Origin: JBKEDF01 sp047975325
GTDB lineage: Bacteria > Pseudomonadota > Alphaproteobacteria > Rhodobacterales > Rhodobacteraceae
Direction of reading: 5' to 3'
Assembly (NCBI GenBank): GCA_047975325.1
Contig: JBKEDF010000052.1
Coordinates: 1 to 64,000 of the forward strand
DNA: 64,000 nucleotides
The notes beneath the pieces are model-generated. The model was given only the letters and a program-made list of their open reading frames with translations, was not told the origin of the DNA and made no database searches. This document shows, piece by piece, positions 9,208-18,461 of this stretch. The number at the start of each line of letters is the position of its first letter. The stretch's first letter is position 1. The position numbers and the translations under genes were made by a program.

Positions 9208-10740
9208 ATGGTGACAAAGCGGCAGGAACTCTTGCGGCTGGAAGGTTTGACCAAGACCTATCCCGGGGTCATCGCCAATAGCGGGGTTTCCTTTCAGATC
9301 GGCACGGGGGAAATCCACGCCCTCCTGGGGGAAAACGGTGCCGGAAAATCCACGCTGGTCAAGATGATCTACGGGCTTGTTCGCCCGGATCATGGTCACA
9401 TGATACTGAAAGGCACGCCCTATGCGCCGTCGCGCCCCGCCGCAGCGCGGCGGCAGGGCGTGGCGATGGTCTTTCAGCATTTCAGCCTCTTTGATGCACT
9501 AAGCGTGGCGGAAAATGTCGCCCTCGGGATGGAAAAGCCGCCACGGATGGGAGACCTTTCCGACCGGATCCGGAAGGTGAGCGAAGATTACGGGCTGCCA
9601 CTGAAACCCGAACGGATGGTGGGGGATCTTTCTGCCGGGGAACGGCAGCGCGTGGAAATCATCCGATGCCTGTTGCAGGATCCCGGGCTTCTCATCATGG
9701 ATGAACCGACCTCGGTCCTGACGCCGCAGGAGGTGGAGATCCTGTTCAGGACATTGCGACAGCTATCGGTGGAAGGAACGGCGATCCTTTATATCAGCCA
9801 CAAGCTTGAGGAAATCCGCGCGCTTTGTGAAACCGCAACGATCCTGCGTCGAGGCAAGGTGGTCGGCTCTTGTGATCCGCGTGAAACCACGGCGCGGGAA
9901 CTGGCCGAAATGATGGTCGGCATGATGTTGACCCCCCCGGCCAGGGATATGAAAGCCAGGGGCGATATGGCGCTGGAGGTGGCGGATCTTTCGGTGGCTT
10001 CCCCCATTCCCTTTGGCACCGAATTGAAATCGGTGAATTTCGCGGTACGTAAGGGTGAAGTCCTGGGGATCGCCGGCGTGGCAGGCAATGGCCAGGACGA
10101 ACTGTTGCTGGCCCTGTCAGGGGAGTTGCGCAGCCAGCCGGGAATGGTACGGATCACGGGGGCGGAAATGGGGCATGCAGGCCCGCAGGCACGCCGTGCC
10201 GCAGGACTGGTGGCCGCACCCGAAGAAAGGCTCGGTCACGCCGCAGCCCCGGATATGACGCTGGTGGAAAATGCGCTTCTGTCAGGGGCACTGCGCAAGG
10301 GTCTGCTGCGAAAAGGATTTATCGACTGGGCCGGCGCAGAAAACTTCGCCGAAACCATTATCGGCGATTTCGATGTCCGAACCCCGGGGCCACATGTTGC
10401 CGCACGCGCGCTTTCGGGCGGGAACCTGCAGAAATTCGTCATCGGCCGGGAATTGAGCCAAAACCCCGCAGTCATCGTGATCAACCAACCGACCTGGGGT
10501 GTGGATGCCGCTGCCGCCACCTCGATCCGGCAGGCAATCCTTGATCGCGCGGCAACAGGGGCAGCAGTTGTGGTAATCAGCCAGGATCTCGATGAATTGC
10601 TGGAGATTGCCGATTATTTTGCCGCACTCAATGAAGGCCGTCTAAGCACGATACGCCCCGTCGAAGGGCTGGGGATTGAGGAAATAGGGCTGATGATGGG
10701 TGGCGCGCATGGAATGGAGGTTGCCCATCATGGTCAATGA
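9208..10740 (+). CDS. BMP-type ABC importer, ATP-binding subunit (two ABC domains)
   Basis: The 510-residue protein is a tandem ATPase like YufO/NupA of nucleoside importers. Domain 1 (about 7-240) has Walker A 'GENGAGKST', Q-loop, signature 'LSAGERQRVE' and Walker B 'LLIMDEPT'. Domain 2 (about 255-500) has a degenerate P-loop 'GVAGNGQDEL', signature 'LSGGNLQKFVIGRE' and 'VIVINQPTWG', as usual for sugar/nucleoside-class importers with one weak site. An RBS (GGAGGA) lies just upstream of ATG 9208. It heads a four-gene operon: ATPase, two permeases and a binding protein. Substrate is inferred from the family (purine nucleosides in characterised members); the sequence does not prove it. Confidence 0.9.
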   Translation: MVTKRQELLRLEGLTKTYPGVIANSGVSFQIGTGEIHALLGENGAGKSTLVKMIYGLVRPDHGHMILKGTPYAPSRPAAARRQGVAMVFQHFSLFDALSVAENVALGMEKPPRMGDLSDRIRKVSEDYGLPLKPERMVGDLSAGERQRVEIIRCLLQDPGLLIMDEPTSVLTPQEVEILFRTLRQLSVEGTAILYISHKLEEIRALCETATILRRGKVVGSCDPRETTARELAEMMVGMMLTPPARDMKARGDMALEVADLSVASPIPFGTELKSVNFAVRKGEVLGIAGVAGNGQDELLLALSGELRSQPGMVRITGAEMGHAGPQARRAAGLVAAPEERLGHAAAPDMTLVENALLSGALRKGLLRKGFIDWAGAENFAETIIGDFDVRTPGPHVAARALSGGNLQKFVIGRELSQNPAVIVINQPTWGVDAAAATSIRQAILDRAATGAAVVVISQDLDELLEIADYFAALNEGRLSTIRPVEGLGIEEIGLMMGGAHGMEVAHHGQ

Positions 10741-10821
10741 GGGAAGAAGGAACTTGCCGCCCCATCGCCGCAACACGGCGTCCCCACAAGGGCATTTGGG
10801 TAAAGGGAAAGACGCAACCGC

Positions 10822-11907
10822 ATGATCAGAATAGAAAAACGCCCATCGCCTTCACGGTTCTGGCAATGGGCGACACCGGTTCTGGCAGTATTTCTGACCA
10901 TGGTGGCGGGGGGGCTGCTTTTCACCCTTCTGGACAAGGATCCGCTGGCCGCAATCCGCACGATTTTCTGGGACCCGCTGTTTGGGGAATTCGCTTGGTA
11001 TCTGCGGGGGCAGCTCTTGGTGAAGGCGGGGCCGCTGATCCTGATCGCCGTGGGGCTGGCCCTGGGATTCCGGGCGGGGATCTGGAATATCGGCGCCGAG
11101 GGGCAGTATATCATGGGGGCGATCTGCGGCGCGGCGGTGGGGCTTGCGGTCTATCCCACGGAATCACGGATGATCTATCCGGTGATGGTTGTGGCGGGGG
11201 CTCTTGGTGGCTGGATCTGGGCAATGATCCCCGCGCTTTTGAAAACACGGTTCAACACGAATGAAATCCTGGTTTCGCTCATGCTGGTCTATGTGGCCGA
11301 GCAGATCCTGGCCAAGGCTTCAATCGGGTTCCTGCGCAATCCCCAGGGGTCCGGCTTTCCGGGCAGCCGGAATTTTTCAACCTACCCGGCGGCGGGCAAT
11401 CCTGAACTGATTGCCGGAACGGGGCTGCATTGGGGTGGGGTGGCCGCACTGGTGACGGCCATCTTCGCCTATATCCTGCTGCAACGCCATATCACGGGCT
11501 TCCGTATCAGGCTGGCTGGCCAGGCACCGCGCGCAGCGCGCTTTGCCGGGGTGGAGCCGACGCGACTGGTCGTGTTCTGCCTTGGGGTATCAGGGGCACT
11601 GGCAGGGCTGGCAGGGCTGTTCGAGGTGACCGGACCCGCCGGACAGATCAATATTGATTTCAATTCCGGTTACGGGTTCACCGCAATCATCGTGGCCTTT
11701 CTCGGCCGCCTCAATCCGATCGGGATCGTTTTCGCAGGTCTTTTGATGGCCTTGACCTATGTGGGCGGTGAGATGGCCTCAACCAATCTTGGCCTTCCTT
11801 CGGCGGCAATACAGGCCTTCCAGGGAATGCTGCTGTTTTTCCTGCTGGCGGTGGATCTTCTGGCGGATTTCCGGATCCGGATCGGACGGGCGGGGGTGGC
11901 GCAATGA
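10822..11907 (+). CDS. BMP-type ABC importer, permease 1
   Basis: The 361-residue inner-membrane protein resembles YufP/NupB permeases of the BPD_transp_2 family. About eight to ten hydrophobic segments are visible, beginning near residue 16 ('TPVLAVFLTMVAGGLLFTL'). Family markers are 'GLALGFRAGIWNIGAEGQ' (about 72-89) and 'LLKTRFNTNEILVSLML'. It begins 81 bases after the ATPase gene and ends by overlapping the second permease by four bases (ATGA), as expected for a heterodimeric translocation channel. Confidence 0.92.
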   Translation: MIRIEKRPSPSRFWQWATPVLAVFLTMVAGGLLFTLLDKDPLAAIRTIFWDPLFGEFAWYLRGQLLVKAGPLILIAVGLALGFRAGIWNIGAEGQYIMGAICGAAVGLAVYPTESRMIYPVMVVAGALGGWIWAMIPALLKTRFNTNEILVSLMLVYVAEQILAKASIGFLRNPQGSGFPGSRNFSTYPAAGNPELIAGTGLHWGGVAALVTAIFAYILLQRHITGFRIRLAGQAPRAARFAGVEPTRLVVFCLGVSGALAGLAGLFEVTGPAGQINIDFNSGYGFTAIIVAFLGRLNPIGIVFAGLLMALTYVGGEMASTNLGLPSAAIQAFQGMLLFFLLAVDLLADFRIRIGRAGVAQ

Positions 11908-12836
11908 TTTTCGGAGGAATTGACCCGGCAGTCCTGATCGCTTCGCTCATGGTGGCTTCCGTACCTATCCTGTTGGCTGCCATCGGCGAATTGGTGGTAG
12001 AAAAGGCCGGTGTTCTCAATCTCGGGGTTGAGGGCATGATGATCATGGGCGCGATCTGCGGTTTCATCACCGCAGTTCATAGCGGCAGCGCGACCCTTGG
12101 TTTTCTGGGAGGGGCTGTAGGGGCCGCGGGGCTGGCGCTTGTCTTCGGGTTCCTGACCCAGGTGTTACTGGCCAATCAGGTGGCAACGGGGCTGGCGCTG
12201 ACACTGTTCGGGCTGGGATTGTCGAGCCTGATGGGGCAGAATTATATCGGGGTGAAACCGCCCCTTACAGGAGTGGTTGATTTTGGTCCATTGGCGGATA
12301 TTCCCGTTCTGGGGCGCATCCTATTTTCACATGACTGGATGGTTTACGGATCAATCGCAATCGTCGCAGCGGTCTGGGCCTTCCTGCGCTTCAGCCGCGC
12401 CGGGTTGATCCTGCGCGCAGTAGGGGAAAACGCCGAGGCCGCCCATGCCCTGGGATACAAGGTGATCCGGGTCCGGATTGCGGCCATCCTGTTCGGCGGC
12501 GCCATGGCGGGGCTTGGCGGGGCCTATCTAAGCCTGGTGCGGGTGCCACAATGGACCGATGGAATCACCGCAGGTGCGGGCTGGATCGCGCTCGCAATCG
12601 TGGTTTTCGCCGGCTGGAAACCCTGGCGCGCCCTGATCGGCGCCTATTTGTTTGGCGGAATCACCGTCCTTCAGCTAAATCTTCAGGCGGCAGGGGCGCG
12701 TATCCCCGTCGAATACTTGTCCATGTCCCCTTATTTGATAACCATCCTCGTGCTGGTCATCATATCCTCCGGCAAGGCACGCGGCAGGCTGAACGCCCCT
12801 GCATCGCTGGGCCAGAATTTCCACGCTTCGCAGTAA
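11904..12836 (+). CDS. BMP-type ABC importer, permease 2
   Basis: The 310-residue polytopic protein resembles YufQ/NupC. It shows the family signature 'ELVVEKAGVLNLGVEGMM' near residues 30-47 and 'FSRAGLILRAVGENAEAAHALG' type coupling-helix residues in the second half. It pairs with the preceding permease to form the membrane channel, and translation is coupled to it by the ATGA overlap. A GGAGGA-like RBS occurs within the end of the upstream gene. Confidence 0.92.
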   Translation: MIFGGIDPAVLIASLMVASVPILLAAIGELVVEKAGVLNLGVEGMMIMGAICGFITAVHSGSATLGFLGGAVGAAGLALVFGFLTQVLLANQVATGLALTLFGLGLSSLMGQNYIGVKPPLTGVVDFGPLADIPVLGRILFSHDWMVYGSIAIVAAVWAFLRFSRAGLILRAVGENAEAAHALGYKVIRVRIAAILFGGAMAGLGGAYLSLVRVPQWTDGITAGAGWIALAIVVFAGWKPWRALIGAYLFGGITVLQLNLQAAGARIPVEYLSMSPYLITILVLVIISSGKARGRLNAPASLGQNFHASQ

Positions 12837-12891
12837 TGCGGAGCCCATTACCAACAGGGGCCATGAAGGCCCCGCCAACCGGGAGCTTCCC

Positions 12892-13983
12892 ATGAATCGC
12901 AGAACATTGCTTGCCACCGCCGCCCTCGGGTTGGGTCTCGCCTTCGGGGGTGCGGCCTCCGCACAGGGCATGGAGAAGGTCAAGGCCTGTTTCATCTATG
13001 TCGGCCCGATCGGGGATGGCGGCTGGACCTATCAGCACCATCAGGGCGCACTTGCCTTGCAGGAAGCCTATGGCGACAAGGTGGAAATCGCCTGGCAGGA
13101 AAGTGTGCCGGAAGGCGCGGATTCCGAACGCGTGATGACCCAGATGGCGCTTTCGGGCTGCAACATCATCTTTGCGACCTCCTTCGGCTATATGGATCAG
13201 GTCAATGCCATTGCGGCAAAATTCCCGGATGTGAAATTCGAACACGCGACCGGCTACAAACGCGAACATCCCAACGTCTCCAGCTATAACGCACGTTTCT
13301 ATGAGGGCCGCGCAGTGCAGGGTACGATGGCGGGCCGGATGACGAAATCCAACAAGATCGGCTATCTCGCCTCCTTCCCGATCCCCGAGGTCATCATGGG
13401 GATCAACAGCTATTACCTGCATGCAAAGAAGGTAAACCCGGATGTGGAACTGTCGGTTGTCTGGGCCTTCACCTGGTTCGACCCTGCCAAGGAGGCCGAT
13501 GCCGCCAAGGCCCTGATCGATCAGGGCGTGGATGTCATCGCCTCCCATACCGATTCCACCGCCCCCCTGGCCGAGGCAGCCAAGACCGATGGTGCGGTCG
13601 TCGGGTTTGGTCAGGCCTCCGACATGTCGGATTACAAGCCCTCCCCCCGCGTATCTTCGATCATCGACAATTGGGCGCCCTATTACGTCAAACGGATCGG
13701 CGCACTGTTCGACGGCAGCTATGAACAGATCGATGCCTGGGAAGGGATCAAGGGGGGCGAGGTTGAAATCGGTGAGATCACCGATGCCGTACCCGCCGAA
13801 GTGAAGGCCGAGGCGGAAGCAATGAGCGCCGCCATCGCGGCCGGGGAATATCATCCCTTCACCGGCCCGCTGAAAAAGCAGGACGGTTCCGATTGGCTGG
13901 CGGAAGGCGAAACCGCCACGGATGGTGATCTTCTGGGCATGAGCTTCTTCGTCGAGGGGATAACCGCGGAAATCCCGCAATAG
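12892..13983 (+). CDS. BMP-family periplasmic substrate-binding protein
   Basis: The 363-residue protein has an N-terminal signal peptide (about 1-24, 'RRTLLATAALGLGLAFGG', cleavage near 'ASA-QG'); the paired arginines leave a Tat route possible. It lacks a lipobox cysteine, so it should be a soluble periplasmic protein rather than a lipoprotein like PnrA. Family landmarks are 'YVGPIGDGGWTYQHHQG', 'FATSFGYMDQV' and 'NARFYEGRAVQGTMAG'. It is the last gene of the importer operon and is followed by a hairpin terminator. Ligand is unknown; purine nucleosides are the usual ligands of characterised BMP proteins. Confidence 0.92.
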   Translation: MNRRTLLATAALGLGLAFGGAASAQGMEKVKACFIYVGPIGDGGWTYQHHQGALALQEAYGDKVEIAWQESVPEGADSERVMTQMALSGCNIIFATSFGYMDQVNAIAAKFPDVKFEHATGYKREHPNVSSYNARFYEGRAVQGTMAGRMTKSNKIGYLASFPIPEVIMGINSYYLHAKKVNPDVELSVVWAFTWFDPAKEADAAKALIDQGVDVIASHTDSTAPLAEAAKTDGAVVGFGQASDMSDYKPSPRVSSIIDNWAPYYVKRIGALFDGSYEQIDAWEGIKGGEVEIGEITDAVPAEVKAEAEAMSAAIAAGEYHPFTGPLKKQDGSDWLAEGETATDGDLLGMSFFVEGITAEIPQ

Positions 13984-14008
13984 GCCCTTGCAGCAATGTC
14001 TTACCGGG

Positions 14009-14033
14009 AAGGGGGCCACATCACGGCCCCCTT
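14009..14033 (+). terminator. Terminator after the BMP importer operon
   Basis: AAGGGGGCC and GGCCCCCTT form a 9-bp stem with a 7-base loop, starting 26 bases after the binding-protein stop codon. The following T tract is short (TTTCC), so efficiency is uncertain. Confidence 0.6.
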
Positions 14034-14066
14034 TCCATTTCCCGGACCTCATGACAGGCTGTATTG

Positions 14067-15143
14067 ATGGAATGCGATTTTCTTGTCATCGGTGGCGGCG
14101 TAGCCGGGGTTTCGGCAGCAGCAAGGCTTGCCCCGCTGGGGTCGGTCATCCTGCTGGAAGCCGAAACCGCACTGGCCTATCACAGTTCGGGCCGGTCCGC
14201 CGCCCTCTATGAACCCTATTACGGATCCCCGCCCATGGTGGCATTGGCACGCGCCTCAGGGGATTTCTTTCACCGGGTCCAGGGGGTTCTTTCGCCCCGG
14301 AAATTGCTGCTGTTGGCGCGCGCGGGCGAGGAAGAGGCCTTTGCCAGGGATCATGAGGCCATGCACCTTTCCCCTATCGGGATTGAGGAAGCACGGGCGC
14401 TGGTGCCGATCCTCAACCCCGCCTCGCTAACCCGGGCGGCAACGGGTGATCATTCCGCCGATATCGATACCGATCTGCTGATCCAGACCTATGCGCACAT
14501 GGCACGCAACCATGGGGCATGCATTCTGACGGGGGAGCCGGTAACGGCGCTGCAACAGGACGGTACGGGCTGGCGGGCAAAGGCCCGTTCCGGTGCCTTT
14601 CATGCCAGGATGGTGATCAATGCAGCAGGGGCATGGGCCGATGGAATTGCAAACATGGCTGGGCTCAAGGCCTTGGGATTGCAGCCCCATCGCAGATCCG
14701 TCGCCCGTGTCGCAGGGCCAGCCGCGCTGGATGTCAGCCAATGGCCGGTCATGCTTGGCGCAGGGGAAAGCTGGTATGCCAAGCCCGATGCGGGCGCGCT
14801 CCTCATATCCCCTGCGGATCAGGAACCGGTCCCGGCACAGGATGCCTGGGCGGAAGACATCACCCTTGCCGAGGGAATTGCCAGATACAGCGCCTGCGTG
14901 ACGGAACCGGTAACACGGATGATTGCCAATTGGGCAGGGCTGCGCACCTTTGTACCGGACCACAACATGGTAATCGGGCCAGATCCGGCACAGCCCGATT
15001 TCTTCTGGTTTGCAGGTCAGGGCGGGCAGGGTTTTCAGACAAGCACAGCAGCAAGCCAGTTGGCCGCCGACCTGATCGCCGGTCGCGCATCCGATCTGGA
15101 CGCCGAAATCGTCATGGCCTTCTCCCCTGCCCGCTTCACCTGA
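14067..15143 (+). CDS. FAD-dependent oxidoreductase, D-arginine dehydrogenase-like
   Basis: The 358-residue flavoprotein belongs to the DAO (D-amino-acid oxidase) superfamily. The Rossmann motif 'DFLVIGGGVAGVSAA' is at the N terminus. Several blocks recall Pseudomonas D-arginine dehydrogenase DauA: 'YHSSGRSAALYEPYYG', 'ADIDTDLLIQTY', 'GLQPHRRSVARVAG', 'NWAGLRTFVPD' and 'FAGQGGQGFQTS'. The reaction would be oxidation of a D-amino acid to an imino acid with electrons passed to the respiratory chain; the exact substrate is inferred. ATG 14067 is used rather than the TTG just upstream. It is separated from the importer operon by a hairpin, so co-transcription is uncertain. Confidence 0.85.
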   Translation: MECDFLVIGGGVAGVSAAARLAPLGSVILLEAETALAYHSSGRSAALYEPYYGSPPMVALARASGDFFHRVQGVLSPRKLLLLARAGEEEAFARDHEAMHLSPIGIEEARALVPILNPASLTRAATGDHSADIDTDLLIQTYAHMARNHGACILTGEPVTALQQDGTGWRAKARSGAFHARMVINAAGAWADGIANMAGLKALGLQPHRRSVARVAGPAALDVSQWPVMLGAGESWYAKPDAGALLISPADQEPVPAQDAWAEDITLAEGIARYSACVTEPVTRMIANWAGLRTFVPDHNMVIGPDPAQPDFFWFAGQGGQGFQTSTAASQLAADLIAGRASDLDAEIVMAFSPARFT

Positions 15144-15246
15144 GGCATCGGGTATCGCGATAATAATCGGCAGGTCTCCGCCGGGAGGGATGACTTTCCC
15201 ATGATGCCTTGGCAAAGTAAGGCAAAAGCGGGTCGAGGAGGCAGGT

Positions 15247-16062
15247 ATGAGTAAGATCGGGCTATGCGCCGCAATGCTGGCGCTTGTTGTGGCGGGCTGC
15301 GGATCGCGACCCGTCGCACAGGATGACATATCGGCACCGGGAACCATAACCCCCATGCCAGCGGCCACGGTCAATGCCCCACGCTTTTCCGATGCAAAGC
15401 CCCATCCATGGGAAGGCCGATCACCGGATCAATACGCCGTTCACGGAATCGATGCGGCACGTTTCCAGAAAAACGTGGATTGGCAGGCCGCAAAACGCGC
15501 TGGTGTTTCCTTTGCCTTTCTCAAGGCCACCGAGGGCGGGGATATGATCGATCCCGAATTCGTAAGCCACTGGCGCGGTGCAGGACAGGCCGGGATCCCG
15601 CGCGGAGCCTATCATTTCTATTATTTCTGCCGTCCGGCCATGGATCAGGCACGCTGGTTCATCCGGAATGTCCCACGCAGCCCAGGTGCCCTGCCCCCGG
15701 TTCTGGATATGGAATGGAACCCCTATTCCCCAACCTGCCGCCTGCGGCCCGATCCCGCAATCGTCCGTTCCGAGGCAAAGATCTTCCTCGATGCGCTGGA
15801 ACGGCATTACGGGCAAAGACCGCTTATCTATACCACCGTTGATTTCTTCCACAGAAACGACATGGGCAGAATGCGCGGTGAGGAATTCTGGCTGCGGGCT
15901 GTTGCCGGGCATCCCTCCAAGATCTACCCCGGTCAACGCTGGCGTTTCTGGCAATATAGTGGCACCGGGCTTGTCCCCGGCTTTCCCGGCGAAACCGACC
16001 TGAACGCTTTTTCCGGTTCTGTTGCGGATTGGCAGGGCTGGCTGGCTGCGCGACGGCAATAG
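15247..16062 (+). CDS. GH25 family lysozyme-like lipoprotein
   Basis: The 271-residue protein has a lipoprotein signal with lipobox 'VVAGC' (Cys18), then a linker of about 35 residues and a glycoside hydrolase family 25 domain (about 65-268). Catalytic-type residues are visible: 'HGIDAARFQ' at the first strand, and 'VLDMEWNP', matching the family D-x-E motif. Other landmarks are 'FAFLKATEGGD', 'GAYHFYYF' and 'WRFWQYSGTG'. GH25 enzymes cleave the MurNAc-GlcNAc bond of peptidoglycan, so a role in cell-wall turnover at the outer membrane is likely. A GGAGG-type RBS precedes the ATG. A strong bidirectional terminator follows. Confidence 0.9.
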   Translation: MSKIGLCAAMLALVVAGCGSRPVAQDDISAPGTITPMPAATVNAPRFSDAKPHPWEGRSPDQYAVHGIDAARFQKNVDWQAAKRAGVSFAFLKATEGGDMIDPEFVSHWRGAGQAGIPRGAYHFYYFCRPAMDQARWFIRNVPRSPGALPPVLDMEWNPYSPTCRLRPDPAIVRSEAKIFLDALERHYGQRPLIYTTVDFFHRNDMGRMRGEEFWLRAVAGHPSKIYPGQRWRFWQYSGTGLVPGFPGETDLNAFSGSVADWQGWLAARRQ

Positions 16063-16084
16063 GCGCATAAGGTACCAAAATGAG

Positions 16085-16113
16085 AAAACCCGCCCCTTCC
16101 CGGGGCGGGTTTT
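16085..16113. terminator. Bidirectional terminator between convergent GH25 and peptidoglycan-binding genes
   Basis: AAAACCCGCCCC and GGGGCGGGTTTT form a 12-bp stem with a 5-base loop. A and T tracts flank it on each side, so it can serve both convergent genes. Confidence 0.85.
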
Positions 16114-16164
16114 CATCTGTCGCCGTGCTTCATGGGTAGTTCACACCCATGTAATGCAAGGGCC

Positions 16165-17550
16165 TCAAGGCGTGGCTTCACTGCTGCCTGGCGCAGCAAA
16201 GCTCGGCAACCCGCTGGCTGGAACGGGCGTGTTCGCAGCGGTTGAACCGGGCGCTGGCTTGCCTGCTGCGGCATAGGCCGCAAGCCGGACCAATTCCGCA
16301 CGATCCCCCATACCCGGCGCAAAGACGGCGGTTTCCCCGCCTTTTGTCGCTTCATAGCCCATATCGAACCAGGGCAGCGCCAGATCGGCCCGCTGCGCCG
16401 CACCGATGCCGGACACAAGATGATGCCCCATCAGTTCAGCATAGCCGCTTTCACCCAGAACCGTCAGAACCAGCGCCGATCCGATCGCCACATCCATATT
16501 GTCCGTAACATAACCCACGCCGAGGCAGATCTTGGCCGTCCCCGCAAGCTGTGCTGGGGCCATGCCGGAATTCAGCACGAAACCGGAAACTTCCTGCATC
16601 ACGTCTTCGCGCGACTTCACTGAAACCGCAGAGACATGATCCTTCAGGACGGGTCCCAAGCTCATGCATTGTTCGGAAATCTGCTGCGGCGTGAAGCCAG
16701 AAACCTCGGCAACCAGTTCTTCGCCTTCCGCGATTGCATAGGTCCGGGCAAGGCAGAACTGTTCCGACAGGGCGAAAGTCGGATCGCTCATCGTGACCTG
16801 GGTCACGAAACCGCCATTGGAATTGGTGACAAGGGAAACCTTGTTACAATGGGAGGCGAGCGAAGCCTGCGTTGCCCCCTTGCCCATGAAGGATGGCAGT
16901 TCCGATCCTTCATCACTGCCCGTGGAGGCCGCAAATTGCGGGACGGCCACGGCCATCGTTCCCGCCGCGCCTGCCGCTGCTGCCATCTGCCCGCCTGGAA
17001 CGGAAGGTTCGGACGGCGCCACGGCCATCTGTCCGGTGGGAACGGAGGGTGCAAGAGGCTGCGGCTTAACGCCCAGCTTTTCATCGCGATAGGTCATCAG
17101 CAGGCCCCTGGCACCACGCGGATCCTGCGCAATCTGGGCCAGGACCGTCGCCCCGCCGGCCTGCGCCCGGTAATAGGAGCCAACCAGAAGATCGCGTTCG
17201 AACTCATTCAGACGGCCCGTCGGGGCAAAACCCATCACGACCTGATATTCCGAAATTGCACCCCGGGTCCTGGGGCCGATCGCACCATCCGCACGCCCTA
17301 CCGGGAAGCCGAAATAGTTCAACGCAACCTGCGTTTCGCGATTGGCCTGCCGCGTCGCACTGGAAACGCTCCGCCGCGTGGTGCGGCGTTGTTTATAGCG
17401 ACGGTTCTTGTTTGCCTCATTCACAATGGCGCCGCCAATGATCCCGCCAACAATACCACCGACCAATCCACTATCGGCTGCTGCCTGCTGCACCGGCACG
17501 ACAATCAGCGCACTGGCAGCACAAAGGCTTGCAATTTTCTTCAATGACAT
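16165..17550 (-). CDS. Exported protein with glycine zipper and peptidoglycan-binding domain
   Basis: The 461-residue protein starts at ATG 17550 after a GGAG RBS; the frame is open further upstream but that part would overlap lipB on the other strand. A signal peptide (about 1-25) is followed by a glycine zipper ('GLVGGIVGGIIGGAIV'), a basic stretch ('NRRYKQRRTTRR'), then a PG_binding_1 domain (about 70-130, 'ALNYFGFPVGRADGAIG'). A Pro/Gly/Ala-rich linker (about 165-230) leads to a cysteine-containing C-terminal domain I do not recognise. It is probably a periplasmic or envelope protein that binds peptidoglycan; the convergent neighbour is a GH25 lysozyme. Enzymatic function is unknown. Confidence 0.8.
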   Translation of the reverse strand: MSLKKIASLCAASALIVVPVQQAAADSGLVGGIVGGIIGGAIVNEANKNRRYKQRRTTRRSVSSATRQANRETQVALNYFGFPVGRADGAIGPRTRGAISEYQVVMGFAPTGRLNEFERDLLVGSYYRAQAGGATVLAQIAQDPRGARGLLMTYRDEKLGVKPQPLAPSVPTGQMAVAPSEPSVPGGQMAAAAGAAGTMAVAVPQFAASTGSDEGSELPSFMGKGATQASLASHCNKVSLVTNSNGGFVTQVTMSDPTFALSEQFCLARTYAIAEGEELVAEVSGFTPQQISEQCMSLGPVLKDHVSAVSVKSREDVMQEVSGFVLNSGMAPAQLAGTAKICLGVGYVTDNMDVAIGSALVLTVLGESGYAELMGHHLVSGIGAAQRADLALPWFDMGYEATKGGETAVFAPGMGDRAELVRLAAYAAAGKPAPGSTAANTPVPASGLPSFAAPGSSEATP

Positions 17551-17658
17551 TTCAACACTCCAGATAGCGATAAAATAGGATTCGTATCCCGAACCGTAAC
17601 ATGCGATGCGTCCTTTACGGAAGGGTAATCCAAGCCAAACAGGCCCGGAAAAGCAGAT

Positions 17659-18321
17659 ATGGAACGCCAAATCGAATGGCAGATATTGCCTGAGTTGTCG
17701 GACTATGCCGATACTCTCGCAAAAATGGAGGCACGCGTTGCCGCAATCGCGGCAGGCGAGGCGCCGGAGGCAATATGGCTTCTGGAACATCCTCCGCTTT
17801 ACACTGCGGGGACCTCGGCCCGACCGGAGGATCTGATCGCGCCGGATCGCTTTCCGGTTCATACCGCCGGAAGGGGCGGACAATATACCTATCACGGGCC
17901 GGGGCAGCGTGTCGCCTATGTGATGCTGGACCTGAACGCCCGCGGGCGGGATGTCCGCCGTTTCGTCAGTGCGCTGGAGGATTGGGTGATCCGGACCCTG
18001 GCCGAGTTCAATGTGAAAGGCGAAACCCGGGAGGGGCGCGTCGGCGTCTGGGTCGTCCGGCCGGAAAAGCCCGGGATTGGCGGATTGCCCGCCGAAGACA
18101 AGATTGCCGCAATCGGCGTGAAACTCCGCCGCTGGGTCAGCTTTCACGGGATCTCGATCAATCTGGAACCCGACCTTTCCCATTTCGATGGCATTGTCCC
18201 TTGCGGGATCCGCGAATACGGGGTGACCAGCCTTGTCGATCTTGGCCTACCGGTCGTGATGGAAGACCTCGACAACGCCCTGAGACGCAGTTTCGAACCC
18301 GCCATGGCAAGGCTTGGTTGA
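17659..18321 (+). CDS. lipB: Octanoyltransferase LipB
   Basis: The 220-residue enzyme transfers octanoyl groups from acyl carrier protein to lipoyl domains of 2-oxoacid dehydrogenases and the glycine cleavage H protein. Family motifs are present: 'GGQYTYHGPGQRVAYVMLDL', 'EDKIAAIGVKLRRWVSFHG' with the catalytic lysine, and 'GIVPCGI' with the catalytic cysteine. Length is typical. It is divergent from the peptidoglycan-binding-domain gene. No lipA is adjacent. Confidence 0.97.
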   Translation: MERQIEWQILPELSDYADTLAKMEARVAAIAAGEAPEAIWLLEHPPLYTAGTSARPEDLIAPDRFPVHTAGRGGQYTYHGPGQRVAYVMLDLNARGRDVRRFVSALEDWVIRTLAEFNVKGETREGRVGVWVVRPEKPGIGGLPAEDKIAAIGVKLRRWVSFHGISINLEPDLSHFDGIVPCGIREYGVTSLVDLGLPVVMEDLDNALRRSFEPAMARLG

Positions 18322-18461
18322 CGCCAGCGAAAAAATTCCGGGGTATATCGGCCGGTTTCACCCTTGGCAAAAATGCAACGCACCCCTCTGGCAACCCCCG
18401 AACAGAATATATAAGTTAGTCGCGCCGCAGCGGGATTTCCCCGTCAACCGGCAGATGAACA

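Noticed and set aside
9208..13983. Purine operon linking guaD with the BMP importer
   Set aside because: The two are separated by about 7 kb of unrelated genes on the other strand, and no shared regulatory site was seen; the link is only by family function.
17551..18183. N-terminal extension of the peptidoglycan-binding-domain gene
   Set aside because: It would overlap lipB on the opposite strand, and a signal peptide with a good RBS begins at 17550.
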